A program made the translations under genes and the position numbers. A DNA stretch of 64,000 nt from Talpa occidentalis (Eukaryota > Chordata > Mammalia > Eulipotyphla > Talpidae), in contig NW_023604295.1 of NCBI RefSeq assembly GCF_014898055.3, positions 141,638,676-141,702,675 on the forward strand, read 5' to 3'. Shown here piece by piece: positions 12,291 through 24,758 of this stretch. The notes under the pieces were generated by a model. That model did no database searches, was not told the DNA's origin, and was given only the letters and a program-made list of their open reading frames with translations. How positions within the stretch are numbered: position 1 is the stretch's first letter; every line of letters begins with the position of its first letter.

Positions 12291-12650
12291 TCGATCCTTT
12301 CTATCTCTCCCATATCCTTATATCCCTAGTGAAGTTCTACTCTTCTTACAAGGCCCCATTGAAATGTGACCTCTTATCTGAAGCTTCCCTGAACTCCTTC
12401 AGGCTGAATTAATTGTTCTTTTATCTGTGCTCCCAAAGGAGTTAGTTCATACATTTGTAAAAGCACTTATCAAATTGCCTTATAACTATTTGCATATCTG
12501 TGTCCTTTCTGGACTTTTTTCTTCATGGCAGAGACCACATCTTACCCATACTTAAATCCTGTACTCTCGACTCATGCTTATGTCCCTGGATTTCATCATG
12601 GTGCCTGACATGTGCAGGTATTATTGGAATATTCGCTTTTGCTTAAATGC
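12291..12650 (+). repeat. L2-type LINE 3' fragment
   Basis: Reads in L2 order: CTACTCTTCTTACAAGGCCC, then GAAGCTTCCCTGAACTCCTT, then AAGCACTTATCAAATTGCCT, then GGCAGAGACCACATCTTACC. The fragment is non-coding and ancient. Confidence 0.65.
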
Positions 12651-14414
12651 TTAGGGTTCCTCAAACATCATAGGTGTGGCCATGAACAGTGATATATAGA
12701 TAGTCATAGGACATGTCTTACAATCTTTTCCAGATGATTTGTCAAATAAACCCTTATGGCATTGTTGCTTTTTTTTTTTTTTTTTAAGGAATCTGCTACT
12801 ACAGCCTGTATTTCCCATGCCTACAAAGGACTAAAACAATAGAAAAATACAAACTTTGCAAAAATCAGGGCAATAAGAAATCTGAAAAGCAAGTGGGAAT
12901 GCAACTATCCTTGGAAATTAGGCTAGGTCACCAAGGAAAGCGCCAAAGAAATAGCACACAAATGTAGGGAAGAATGTAGGGGACAAAACACCAAGATAAC
13001 AGAAATGTGTTATTATAGAAAAGAAACATACACATATTTTAATTTTATTTTTATTTATTCTTACATGATTTATTTGATTTATTTTTAGTTTCACAATAAA
13101 GATATATAACAAAAGTTCATGAAAAGTCACATTTCAGAAGACATATCTGGACACCACCCCCAGCCTCCCTTTGTTATTTTGCCTCCCTTGACACTGTCAC
13201 ATTACCTCTGAGACTTAATGAAATTTGTGCTTTTTTTCTTACCGGGGGGATATTTAAGAACAAGCAGGTGTATGTCTACTACAAAACATCAACTCTCTTA
13301 GGGAAACATTGCAATTATCTAACTTGATCTGAGACTCCCTAAATGATAAAAAAAAAATATCTGTATAACTCTCAGATTCAGACATCCTGGTAAGTACTCC
13401 TGGAAAAATTCATCCAATTGAACCAGGAACCATCTAGACATTTCAAACCACTTTTGGAGTGGAGCGTGATTGCCACTTTAGGATTATGCAATGGAGGCAA
13501 AATGGAGGAAGCTTTGATTGGGCTCCCTGACCCCATGGCGTTTCTAGTCCAGGAGTCCTTGGCAAATGGTGTGTGGGCTGGGCTGGAATGTTTCCATCCC
13601 TAAGCTATGTAACACAGGGAGTCCAATGAAGCAAGCCAGATGCAGTATTTGTTGACAGTTGGTTGTTAATCATCTGAAGGGGTGATCACGGGCTCACCGA
13701 GCCTTGCTCCCCATTCTCCCTGCTGTTTTTGCTTCTGATTCACTTTCACACACTCCTCATGGAGACAGGAGTATGTTGACCCTGCTGGTGGAAAGCAAAT
13801 AAAAATAGATTGCATCTGATCCATTTGGTTTGATGGAAAGTTTAGAACTCAAAGTAGGCCACCAGAGGAGGGGGTTGTTTTGTAAAGAGTGTATGCAAAT
13901 CAACAGGATGAGACATTGGAAATTCTTGTTGACTTAAGGAGGACACAGATTGTATTTCAGTGCTGTTTGTAATCATATTATTCGGTTCTTGTGAATGATG
14001 AAAAGATGTTTGAACTCTCAACAAGAGAAAAGGGTGTATTCATTTTTAAAGAGAGAGAAAGAAGAATGAACCTTTTGAATAGATCAGCAGGCTTAACCTT
14101 AGTATTTAACTAGTTATGGAAATATGATATTAATCTATGAAAATCTCCAGGAGGGTAGCAGATGCTGGTAGTGTGCACAATGGCTGAGAATGTCAGGGGA
14201 GTTTGCTTACAGGGCAGATTGTATATTTAACAAGGAAGTGAAGCATGAAAGATTTTTGACTCTGTTTTGTGTAGGGTTTTCTCTGCCTGTGCTTCATCCT
14301 TCCTCCATTGCTCCAATGTATTCACTAGCTATCTGCAAATCTACTCATTTTTCTACAAAACTCCGCCTGCATCATCGCACGCACAGTTTAGACCACCTTG
14401 ATTTCCTCTGACAA
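12651..14414. other. Unique non-coding DNA
   Basis: There is an oligo-T run at 12771-12786. Otherwise no repeat or gene is recognised. Confidence 0.4.
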
Positions 14415-14897
14415 TGTGGTAGGCAGAATAATGACCCACCCCAAAATGTGCACACCCTAATCCCTAGGACCTGTGAATATGTTACTTTCTGTAGCAAAAG
14501 GGACTTTGGAGATGTGGTTAAATTCAAGATAATGCAGTTGACGTCCTGCATTATCTGCTGGAACAACTTCATCACAAAGCCCTTGTATGTGAAACAAAGA
14601 GGCAGGAGTCAGAGAGATAGGATGGGAGGAAGATATTCAGACTACCATGGCTGGCTTTGATGATGGAAGGGGTCACAAACCAAGGAAGGGGAGCAGCCTC
14701 TAGAAGCTGAAAAAGAAATTGAAAAGGATCCTCTCCTAGAGACTCCAAGTGGAACATAGCCCTGTCACCACCTTGATTTTAGTACAGTCAGATCCATTCC
14801 TGAACCCTGACATCCAGAGTGTAAAGACAATTGATTTGTATTGTTTTAAGATACTGAAGCTGTGCTGATCTATGATAGTACAAAAGAAAACAAGTAC
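14415..14897 (+). mobile_element. Solo LTR of MaLR/MLT1 type
   Basis: Begins TGTGGTAGGCAGAATAATGA and shows the MLT1-type landmarks in order: CCTGTGAATATGTTAC, AAAAGGGACTTTGGAGATGT, GCAGCCTCTAGAAGCTG, CACCTTGATTTTAG, then a TTTGTATTGTTTTAAGATAC segment near the 3' end. No internal retroviral sequence follows, so it is a solo LTR. Divergence suggests an ancient insertion. Confidence 0.8.
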
Positions 14898-16545
14898 AGA
14901 CAATACTGGTCTCCTGTCCTGGGCATCCAGTTATGGACATACATCTTCCCACATTTAGCATCATGATTGTTTGTCTTCCCAGGTGGTCTTCCATTGGCCA
15001 TGGAAGAGTAGCCAGTGTCTTTCTCACCTTTGCTTTCTCGGAGGCCACCCAGAGATTTAAATGGATACAGTGTCCCATCAACCCGAACATAAAAAGACTC
15101 ACATCAGATCCATGTTTTTTCAAAGATTTGCTCAGATACCCTTCTATTCTGATTACAAGCCACTCTTCTGTGGACTTTCACCCCTTGGATCCTGACTTGG
15201 TAGTCCTGGACTTCCAGTAGTCCGCTTAAAGACTCACTTGCTGTGACCTGAGAGCAATTCTGACTCCTATCTTTGACACTATTGTTCTTCCAAGTCCAAG
15301 ACCTTGCCCTAAGGACCCCATTGGTAGGGACAGCTTCCCTTGCCCCTCCACTGCTTGTCTTGGGGGTACATCGGGTGCTCAATACAAGTAAATGCTAAGC
15401 AGTTCTTATTCAATATATTGGCAAGTGCATAAGGCAATAGAAATGACTTATTAGATAGTGGAGTAAATAGTCATAGGAAACAGGAGTTTCCTGTGACCTT
15501 ACAAGGCTGCAAAATACAAGGTGCAGCCCCAGGTTTATCTTTGTTTTCTTGCCCTCAATGACCTTGTCAATAAAGGGGGTGAGGTTTGGTGCTAAGCAGG
15601 TTTTTAGATGATGTGAATTTACTAAAATCTGTAAAAAATTATGCATGAGTCCAGTAATAGAGTCCTGGTTTTTAGTTAATGCTAATGGTGTAGGTCTATT
15701 TTCTTTTTAATCACTTTCAAATATATCAGAGAAACAGATGTATTTATCTACATCATGGAAACCTCTAACAGAGGTCAACTTATATCTCTCCTGGCATATG
15801 GAAAGAATACTCACTAATGGAAACACAGTTTTACCAATAAATTACTCAGTGATAACAAAATTATAGACTCCTCTATTTGAAAGTTGACCATAAATAAAGA
15901 TATGGCTGAGCAGAAGAAACATTACCAGATGATTGGGAAGTCTTTATGCTGTTTTAGGCTTGTCAGTAACTTTAGAAACTATTTAGTCCCTTTTAGTCTG
16001 TGTTTCCTCATCTCAGCATGAAATATTTGGAATTTGCTTTCAATTCCAATATTCTTGCTATTGGGTAACATGCAGGATATAGTAATCCACAATTTAAAAA
16101 AAAAAAAATCTTTCCACTATTGTTCATATTAGTCCAAGGTCTGAAGGTATTTATGTTCATGCGCAAAAATAGCTTGAAAATCTTAAAGAAGTCCTGAAAA
16201 AAAATTCTAAAACATGAAATTATTGGAGACTGACTTTAAGGATATTCAAAGAATCAGTGTTACTTTGTTATTAGCATTTGTTTAGGAAAAAAACATAAAC
16301 TTTAAGTTCATAAGAACTCAGTGAAGATGATGGAAGTCAGACCACCTTAAATATGAAAAAGCAAGAGCAAAGAGAAGTTCAATAACTCTGACTTTTTTTG
16401 AAGGTCTAATCTCTTTTGTTTTGTTTTGTTTTTACTTGATATTGGTTTAGATCATTATTTGTGATAAATGGGTATAGGATCTCCCCCTTCGGGTGTCATT
16501 ACCACACCACACCCACCACCAAAGCCTCCACAGTCGATCCCAGTC
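14898..16545. other. Unique non-coding DNA
   Basis: Open frames of 95-111 codons on both strands at 14788-15382 lack any known domain. No repeat was assigned. A-rich run at 16094-16107. Confidence 0.4.
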
Positions 16546-16816
16546 TTTTTTTTTTTTTTTTAAGATTTATTTTTATTTATGTATACAAGAACTGGGATGT
16601 AGGCCAGAGGTTTGGTGGTAAGAGGACTCAACAGACAGTGGGGAGCAGAGCAGGAAAATCTACTGAAATACACTGCTGAGGGGAGCAGCAGGCGAAATAG
16701 GAGAAGTCTGCTAGGCCATGTAGGTCAGCTCCGTGGCTGGGGATCCAACTCATGCTGCAGTGGCTGCAGATAGCTTGATAACATTGAGACTTAACTCCTG
16801 CACCACCAGGGAGGCC
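16546..16816 (-). mobile_element. tRNA-derived SINE, older subfamily
   Basis: Minus-strand copy following a run of about 17 T. The flanks CAGTCGATCCCAGTC and CATCCCATAGTCC form only an imperfect duplication. The head ends at CACCACCAGGGAGGCCC. Confidence 0.88.
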
Positions 16817-19800
16817 CCCATCCCATAGTCCTAAGGCCTAATCTGGAGTGTGGTTCCTTACCAACTTTATTTCTTTCACAAATCCTACCACAAATCTGAT
16901 AAATCTTAGTAATAAATGATGTCTCTTTTATCATCATTCATAGGATTATTAGCAGTGCAAAGAGTGTGTGTTTGTGTATGCAGCTAATGTGTCAAAGGGA
17001 GACTTTTCTTCCTGAAACTTGGCAACCTTCCTGTGGAGTCAGAATTGACTTCTCTACAGGAATTAGAAGAAGGATCTTAAGGTTGATTTCAGCTGGAAGT
17101 CTAATCTGTCCCAATTACTTCGATCCATATTTTCATGTAGATTTCAATTCCTTTTTACCTTTTAGAAAATCTAAAAAATGTGTTGCTTGCACTTGAGTTC
17201 TTCATAGCCCTTGCACTGTATTTGTGTTTTATACTTCTGGTTAACTGAGACTATATCTCAGTGCCTGTTTTGGGAGAGTGTGTACAAGTGAGTTGTGCTG
17301 AGTATCTAAGCTAAAATTTAACAGGATCCTGGGAGAGACTGTGACCCTGGCATATGAATGTAAATACTGAATAAAATTAACATCACTTCTGTATTAATTT
17401 AAGATTTTTTGCACAGGTAAACACTTTCAGTTTTCTCTTCCAACCAGTAATTTAAATTAGACACTGAGCCATTATTTTAAAGCCTGGGTTAAACGGGAGT
17501 CCATGTGGAGGCTATAATGGAGTTACTTTTATATTTGAGCATAAGGCAGATCTGTTCTCTATTGTAATAGGCCTGGTGGCTGTAACATTTTACTCATTTT
17601 CAGCTGTAATAAGCTTTTGAGTGTCTGCAGCTATGAGGTTTGTGATTTTCATCCAATTTGTTTGAGTCCAAGTGCACTCTGATGGGGTAAGGTGTAAAAC
17701 AGTTCACTGGAGACTTTCAATATTAGTTTCCTCACACCTGCAGTTTTTGAAAAATAATCTCTTTTTTTTTCTAAAAATAAAAGTGAAATGTTTACAAGGA
17801 CCTAAGGAACTGATTTTTTTCCCCACCTCAACCAATTTATAGGATTGAGCTGAACACTCTAGAAGCAGGGGGTAAAGCAAAAACTTGCTTTAGGAGATTT
17901 AACAAGCATTTGCCAATGGAAACATATTTCTGTACATGTTCCCCTTCGTGAATGGCTTAATGAAAAGCCCATTGGGTTGGGTTTATAAATGCTCATAGTA
18001 AATCGTTTTTCTTTGCTATTTATATTACATTACTCCAAGTAATGATGACATTGAACTGTTTCTCTGGCTCTACTTGCTTGAATTCAGTCCTATGCCATTT
18101 TCATCCCATCTTGTGAAAGTGGACATAACTAACCAAAGGGGTGTCAGTTGACCTTTACAGCCCCCTTCTAGCAGAGGCTGTACCATAGGTCTTCTTTACT
18201 CTCAGAATCCACAGTCTGGATAAACTCCAGAGCACTGTCAGCCTAGGGTGAGTAGTAATCATCTAGCAGTCTATTTCCTGATTCTGTGGAAATTCTGCCG
18301 GGGCACCTTGGAAATTCTGGGGATCCGAAGGATTCAAAAGGCCCAGTCCCCTAACCTGACATGTGTTCCTCTAGTTTAATGTCTTGTTAGGATATTGACA
18401 TGCCCCTTACCTATCAAAGATTTTCAAGACTGCAGGATGAAGTTGACATGTCTCCTTGCATGATCTGCCTGAAAATCCCTGTTTCTACTTCACCCTACAG
18501 AGAAGCAGAGCAAAACAATCTTGAGCCCCACAATAATATTCCTGACTACCTTATCTACTGTCCTTTAAAAGGCATGAGTGTGTTCTTTTTCTGTATGTAT
18601 TTTCACTGGTCTTAGAAATGACATTGACATGAAATTACTAGTGTTTTGAGAACATGCAAAATCAAAAGCTATCATAGACGATGCTTAGTGTTTAAACATT
18701 GGGCAGGATAACACACGAAAAAAGGGCATTAATTCCTCAAAAATTCAGCCTAATTGGAAAGATTAAAAAATACATAATGCAAAAAACCTGAAGTTGCATT
18801 TTGTAACATTCTATGCTCTCGATTCAGTCAATTCCTTTATTATACTATTGGACCAACATAAATTTACGACAGTAGGCGACTGAGAGCTGTACATTTTCAC
18901 TACCCACGCACTAAACCTCAATAATTGAGATAACGGTAGGAAATGTGTCATGTATTTGCCACTAGAAAAATCCTGCAGGGGCATTTTCCTTTATTTTGTT
19001 GAGTGAGAACTTAAAACATTCCCCACTGTCAATGTAGTTAAGTTCTATGTGCATGTTGTGATTTATGGCCAAAAAAAAAAAGGGAAAGCATGTTAGAAAA
19101 ATCCAACCTAAATCAGAAATTATCACCAATTACTGATGCTGGACCAGAAGATAAATTGCCAATAACCAAACACAGGACAATTTGACAATCATGGCTTCGA
19201 CGTTCTTGAATTTGTGGCATTAAAGAATTTCTAAGATGGTTTTTATGTCTAACTGAAAGAATAAAGGGGAGAAAGAAAAAAGTATACAAACACAAATAAT
19301 TACAGAAGAGCAAAGAGAGGGAGGAGAAATAGGAACCCCTTGTAACTTGAAATCTGGAAGAACGAGAATTTGTTCCAGATGGAACTTTAAGCAATTTGGA
19401 ATTTGTATCCTAGTCTTGAGGCTTTCATGGGGAGATAGATTCACTATTAAACAAACTTTCATCGGAAGATGCTTTGCCCTACTTTATTTAAGTAGTTTTC
19501 CACGGACACAAAGCCATTGTCATCATAACCCGTGAGCTTCTCTGTTTCGGCATTACTAACAGGACTGATTTCTAAGTTGGGGGCTCCTGGGAGGCAAATT
19601 CAGCTGAGATATTCAAGAACAATTTTACGTGTGAGGCATAGCTACTGAATTCCTCCTGGATTTGCCTATTGTTACAGAGAGAGATTTTGTAATTATCAAG
19701 GGATTATGGCAGAATATGAAAGGGGCTGAAAGCGGCTTTCCTGCAAATCAAGGATGTATTCAGCACAAACTTGGGCAGAATCAGCTGGGAAGTGAGGCAG

Positions 19801-21740
19801 CAGAGTCTGAAAAGGTTAAAGGCTCAAGCAGAAGGTCCCGCCTGAAACTCCTAATTAAAGAAGTAAAAACCACTTTGAAAGAATGTCAAGGACTGTCTTT
19901 TATATTCTCCACCAAGAAAAGGGTCTTCTGAGGATTGTAAATGAGGTGATGGCACTGCCCAAATACCCTGGGTTTGTCCTTTTTTTATACTCCAAATGTA
20001 ATGAAAATGGAGCTTAATGGTACATAAATAAAAATAATTAAATAGAAGATAGTGGTAGCGGTGCATTACCTGAATTAATATACAAGATTAAGAGGCCAAT
20101 AACCCAGAAACAACTTCGTTATTTTGGTGTTTCATATAAATTAGACAACTCTCTCAGAGTAGAATAAACCATAGCTTCCTCTCTACCATTTTGATTTCAA
20201 ATTGAATAACAAAACATTCCTTACTGATTCTGTTTCTGGTGTTCCCTCCGACATATGGTTTCAGCACAAGTTCGTATTGAAACAAGCCAGATGATCAGTT
20301 TTACCTCTTCTGGGTATGTCTTTTTTAATTTAAGTTTAAAAATTGATTTATTTTTCTTACTGATTTCATAACCCAAACTAGAATCTGTGATGAATTTACA
20401 TGTGTTAATTTATATGTCCTTAGGTTATCTCTCCACTTGCAGAAATTTTAACAAATGCATGGAGCAATGAACCATATAACATTGAAAGCCCATAATGATT
20501 TGCAAAGCTGTTTCAGATTGGGTGATTTTGTAGAAATAAAGGGACAAATTGAATTCAGAAGAGAGAAACAGGCAGAGAGATCTCCAGTTGTGACCAACAA
20601 ATGTTACTTCTTTTAGGAAATAGAAAACGGATGTCAACTGACTTCCTGAAATGTTGCATGTTTGGTTTGCCAGTATTGATTAACAGGGATTTAAAAGACA
20701 ATCAGAAAAAAAAATCATTGTTTTGAGTAATTTTCCTTTCTGTGCTCATAAAAATAAGTCACCTTTCTCATGGTGGTGCTGCCAGCTTTTTTTTTTTTTT
20801 TTAATTTATTTTTTAAAGTATTTTATTTTACATTTTTTTTTACATCTTTTAATTGTTTTTTCTTCCTTTTCTTGGCTGGACACTGACAGTGGAACCAACC
20901 TCTCCTCTTTGTATACCAAACCCATGCAGGGATTTCAGTTTCCCCCAGGATGGTAGACTACACTGATTTTTCCCCTTCTCTGGGCTTATTTGGAGATGCT
21001 ACTTTCTCTTACCAATCATTTGCCACTCAAACAGATATATCCTCTCTCTACTAACTGTTCCATGTACATAAGCTCATCTCATTCTCTAGCAAGGACAAAA
21101 AGCATACCTGAGCTGTGTGTGATGTCTAGTGCAAAACTAGTCTATAGAAATGCACAGCAAAGCACATACATAATTTTCAATTTTCTAGTAGCCACTATTT
21201 AAAAAAAAGAGAAACAAGTGAACTCAATTTTAGTAATGCAAATTAAATCAATACATCTAAAACATCCTTTTCAATACTAATCAATATGAAAATTATAAAT
21301 GAGTTGTATTACATTCTTCTCTTGTATAAAGTCTTCAAAATCTGGAATGTTTTACATTCATGACATATCTCAATTATGATGACATTTCCACGGCTCAAAT
21401 GCTGCCTGTGGACAACACAGCTCTAAAGCCCTCCTGTACATTAACACATCTGGACCATCAGGTCCAACTGTTTTATGAACATATCCAAGCGTCCTTTGCA
21501 AAGTAAGAATCCATCTGAATCTTTGTTGCATTTAAAAGTTCACTTGCCCAGTGTAAAGAAGGCTGAGATTGATAGTATTATTCTTGTCATAATATGATGC
21601 TTGTGTCATTAACAATACTAGAGATAAATGCAGATTTAGAAAATATTAATATTTCAGTATTATAAAAAGAGACCCAGTGTTATATTTTGGTGTTGGTTAC
21701 ATTTCTCTGCATTCTGTTATTGAGCTTTGAAGACATTTTT
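16817..21740. other. Long repeat-poor stretch (about 4.9 kb)
   Basis: No SINE, LINE or LTR is recognised. Homopolymer runs occur at 17761-17770, 19071-19081 and 20789-20804. The 17440-18060 part has several TTTAAATTAG-, TAATAAGC- and CCAAT-like motifs without repeat features and is a candidate conserved non-coding block. No coding frame stands out. Confidence 0.4.
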
Positions 21741-21973
21741 TATTTCTATTTTTTTAAGATTGATTTATTTATGCATACAAGAACTGGGGTACAGGCCAGA
21801 GGTGTGGGGGGTGAGAGGATTCACCAGAGACAGAGTGGGAAGCAGAACAAGCAGATCTGCTGAAATACACTGCTGAGGGGAGAAACGGGCAAGATAGGAG
21901 AGATCTGCTGTGCCACATGGGTAGCTCCCTGGCCGGCTGGGGATCCAACTCATGCTGCAGAAGTTGCAGATAG
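21741..21973 (-). mobile_element. Head-truncated tRNA-derived SINE
   Basis: Minus-strand copy that stops inside the tRNA-like part, so the terminal ~45 bp holding the A box is missing. A 13-bp duplication TGAAGACATTTTT / TGAAGCCATTTTT (21728-21740 and 21974-21986, one mismatch) flanks exactly this shortened element. The truncation therefore dates to the insertion itself. Confidence 0.9.
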
Positions 21974-22119
21974 TGAAGCCATTTTTAAATGAATGGTAAG
22001 GTCAAGCTTTGGTTTGTGTGCCCCAGCTACAGTCCCAACTTGCAGGCTTCTAACCCAGATAGAGGTGCTAGGCAAAACAGAGCCACAAGGAACAATAGCA
22101 GGAGGTGACATGGCACCCT

Positions 22120-22270
22120 GAGGACACTCATCAGATAATTTGCAACCCAGTCCCAGCTCTCCCATTAATTTAATATCTGCAGCCAAACTACTTAAATGCT
22201 CTGAGTCTCGGTATGCTCCTCTGCAACTGAGGATAAGGATCCTGGGCAGTTGTGTAAAACAAATGATCAC
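22120..22270 (+). repeat. MIR fragment, plus strand
   Basis: The order AGTCCCAGCTCTCCCATTAA, then AACTACTTAAATGCTCTGAG, then TCCTCTGCAACTGAGGATAA follows the MIR consensus. Strongly diverged. Confidence 0.55.
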
Positions 22271-23599
22271 ATAAGCAGAGATACCACTACTATATCTATA
22301 TACAAATATTTTCAAACATGAGGAGTAGGTCATCAAGAGCTGGATCATAACTCACCCTTCTCTTAGGCTCATTTTTAAAGGGAATATTTTTTTTAAATTA
22401 ATGTAACATGAGTTTACATACTATGTGAATCAGAGGCAGAGGGCCACACGTCTTCAGGTACAGACTTGGATTTTAAGACAGTTCTACCCCCTAACTAATT
22501 GTTTGGCTTTTGACGAGTGGCTCAGCCATCCTACATCTCAGGACCCTCAATCTGTACAGCGCCTGTGGACATTTTAAAAAGGAAACTTCACCTGGATTCT
22601 TACTAAAAACTGAAGTTCTGACTTTTGAAATCTCCGTTCAGACATTAGCAACAGCGTTTCTGACTTTTCAAAAACTAACATGTCAAAATTTATTTGGAGG
22701 GCATACAACATTATTAATAACTTCACTGTTTGCAGGGAGGCATCAAATGCATTTCTATATGGAATAAAGTGTCATGATGCCCATCAGAAGGCTGGTCCTG
22801 AACTAAGTACATTTCTAACTTAGAAGGGACACTGGGCTCAGTAATGTCATACATTTATCGGGTTAAGCAACTTGCTCTCCTTTGGACAAGATCCAGAAGC
22901 TACAGATAAGGCAGAACAGGGGGCTGCTTGGCTACTATGTGGATGAGCTGCAGGGAGCATATTCCATCAGTGCTCTGCAGTCAGGGCCTCCTGCCTATTT
23001 GCTTCTGAGTGCAATAGGCTATGGTCTATAAAGCACTAAATGGTTGGGGCTTCACCACTTAGAGATCAGCCTTCCTCCCTGGGCAACTTCAGGCCGATTG
23101 AGATCAGCTGGAGTGCTACTGCTTTTCTTTCCCAACTGGCCTCGACAGGGAAGCAGGACAGGGAATCTTTCAGGGAAGCCTCCCCCCTACTTATGGAACC
23201 CCTTGCCTTCCATTAACCAACAAAGAACTAATCTGGTCATCTTTAGGGTATGGCAAAAAGCCCATCTTTTAATCAGAGTTGAAAAGTAGGAAGTTCTACT
23301 CTTTAAAGAACAATGCATTCTAGGAGAATAGTCTAAGACTCCTTCAAGATTTATGTTAAAATAAACAGCAGTTTCTCCTTTCTTGCCTTCAAGCCCTCAG
23401 TATTTGCCAGTTGACTATACCGATTTTTATGCAGTCTGCTCCCATATCAAACGTTTTCAGAGAGATTGAAAGACAGATTTTATTTTTATTTTAGTATTTG
23501 GAAACGTAGTATCGGTATTGTTTTTGAAGTTTTCAACCTGATATGTGACCTAATACGTATTTCCTTATACATATTCATTGTTTGCTATAGTCTTCCGGC
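22271..23599. other. Unique non-coding DNA
   Basis: No repeat or gene is recognised. Slightly more GC-rich at 22870-23220. Confidence 0.4.
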
Positions 23600-24084
23600 T
23601 AAAAGGGATCAGATGCCTACTCTATGCTAGCACTTATTTAAATGCTTCAGATATAGTAGAAAAAAAGTGCTTACCTTCATGGAGATAATGATCAGTTTTC
23701 GAAAAGGAGAACTCAATGATACATTTAATCCTATCATCAAAAATGAGGAAGGGCTATGAAGAAAGATGCAACAGAAGAGAAAATAAGAGATTTAACTTTT
23801 AGATGAAATGATGCAGGATGGTCGCTTTGAAGAGGTGATATTTACCAAAGAAATAAATGAAGTCAAAAGTGTGCGCTATGTAAACAAATGGAAGATTCCC
23901 AAGTGCCTCTGTGATATGCAGGAATCACCAGGCATTGACTCTAGTTTAGAGAAAGGAAGTGAAGTTTCAGAGGAATGAGGGCAGGGCGAGGTCAAGTGAG
24001 ACATTTTGCACAATTGCAATAACCTTTTTATTGTACTCTGAAAGTGATAGAAAGCTGTTAGATGGTTTCAAGTAGGAATGTGTT
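23600..24084 (+). repeat. Ancient interspersed repeat, left part
   Basis: Resembles a high-copy ancient mammalian repeat (GATGCCTACTCTATGCTAGC, then CTTACCTTCATGGAGATAAT, then TTTGAAGAGGTGATATTTAC). I could not assign the family with confidence. It appears to resume at 24759 after two SINE insertions. Confidence 0.45.
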
Positions 24085-24340
24085 CTTAAAGATTTATTTA
24101 TATATAGAATTGGGGTACAGGACAGAGGTGTGGGGGGTTAGAAGAGTCACCAGAGACAGAGTGAGGAGCAAAACAGGCAGATCTACTGAAATACACTGCT
24201 GAGGGGAGCAGTGGACGAGACAGGAGAGGTCTGCTGTGCCATGTGGGTAGCTCCCTGACTGGGATCGAACTTGTGCTGCAGAGGCTGCGGATAGATTCAC
24301 AGTGCTATGCTTAACCCCTGCACCACCGGATAGGGCACCT
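24085..24340 (-). mobile_element. tRNA-derived SINE, older subfamily
   Basis: Minus-strand copy with the older tail form (AATTGGGGTACAGGACAGAG). The flanks GTAGGAATGTGTTC and GTAGAAATGTTGAC form an imperfect duplication. The head lies 44 bp from the head of the next, oppositely oriented SINE. Confidence 0.88.
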
Positions 24341-24396
24341 GTAGAAATGTTGACATGACCTGTGATTTAAAAAATGTCTGAAGAGGGCCTCCCCGG

Positions 24397-24407
24397 TGGC
24401 GCAGCGG
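24397..24407 (+). promoter_or_regulatory. Pol III A box of SINE
   Basis: TGGCGCAGCGG fits the A-box pattern TRGYNNANNNG exactly. It pairs with the B box 43 bp downstream. Confidence 0.85.
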
Positions 24408-24450
24408 TTGAGCGCTGGGTTGCGAAGCCGCCCGCGGCCTCTGCGGTGCC

Positions 24451-24461
24451 GGTTCGATCCC
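24451..24461 (+). promoter_or_regulatory. Pol III B box of SINE
   Basis: GGTTCGATCCC fits the B-box pattern GGTTCGANNCC exactly. Most other SINE copies here have decayed at the CpG. Confidence 0.88.
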
Positions 24462-24758
24462 CGGATGCTCCCCGGCCACCGGAGGAGGGTCCCACATGGC
24501 GCGCAGACCTCTCCTGCCGCCCGCTGCTCCCCTCAGCAGTGTACTTCGGTCCTTCTGCCTGCTCTGCTCCCTGCTCTGGCTCTGGTGAATTCTCTCACCC
24601 TCCCGCACTTCTGACTGTACCCAGTGCATGTACAAACAAACAAACAAATATAAATAAATAAAATAAAATGTCCCAAGTCTAGTGCCTCTTTAAAAAAAAA
24701 ATAAAATAAAAATAAATAAAAATATTTAAAAAAATAAAAAATAAAAAATGTCTGAAGA

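Larger units (their letters stand above)
24385..24741 (+). mobile_element. Youngest-looking SINE, with 3' extension
   Basis: Near-intact copy. The Pol III A box and B box fit consensus and CpG content is the highest in the window. After the normal A-rich tail (to about 24668) come 23 nt of unrelated sequence (24669-24691) and then a second long A-rich tail. A perfect 17-bp duplication (24368-24384 and 24742-24758; key bases TGTCTGAAGA) encloses everything, so the 23 nt travelled with the SINE RNA. Confidence 0.95.

Noticed and set aside
14788..15382. Overlapping frames of 92-111 codons on both strands next to the MLT1-type LTR
   Set aside because: No recognisable domain, no splice or poly(A) context, and lengths within chance expectation for 64 kb.
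24385..24470. Possible tRNA gene
   Set aside because: The A and B boxes are present, but the sequence continues into a SINE body and A-rich tail and is enclosed by a target-site duplication.
24374..24661. Family of similar small proteins (also at 6094, 7069, 33392, 42075, 47640, 58052)
   Set aside because: All are chance translations of the tRNA-derived SINE in one or other orientation.
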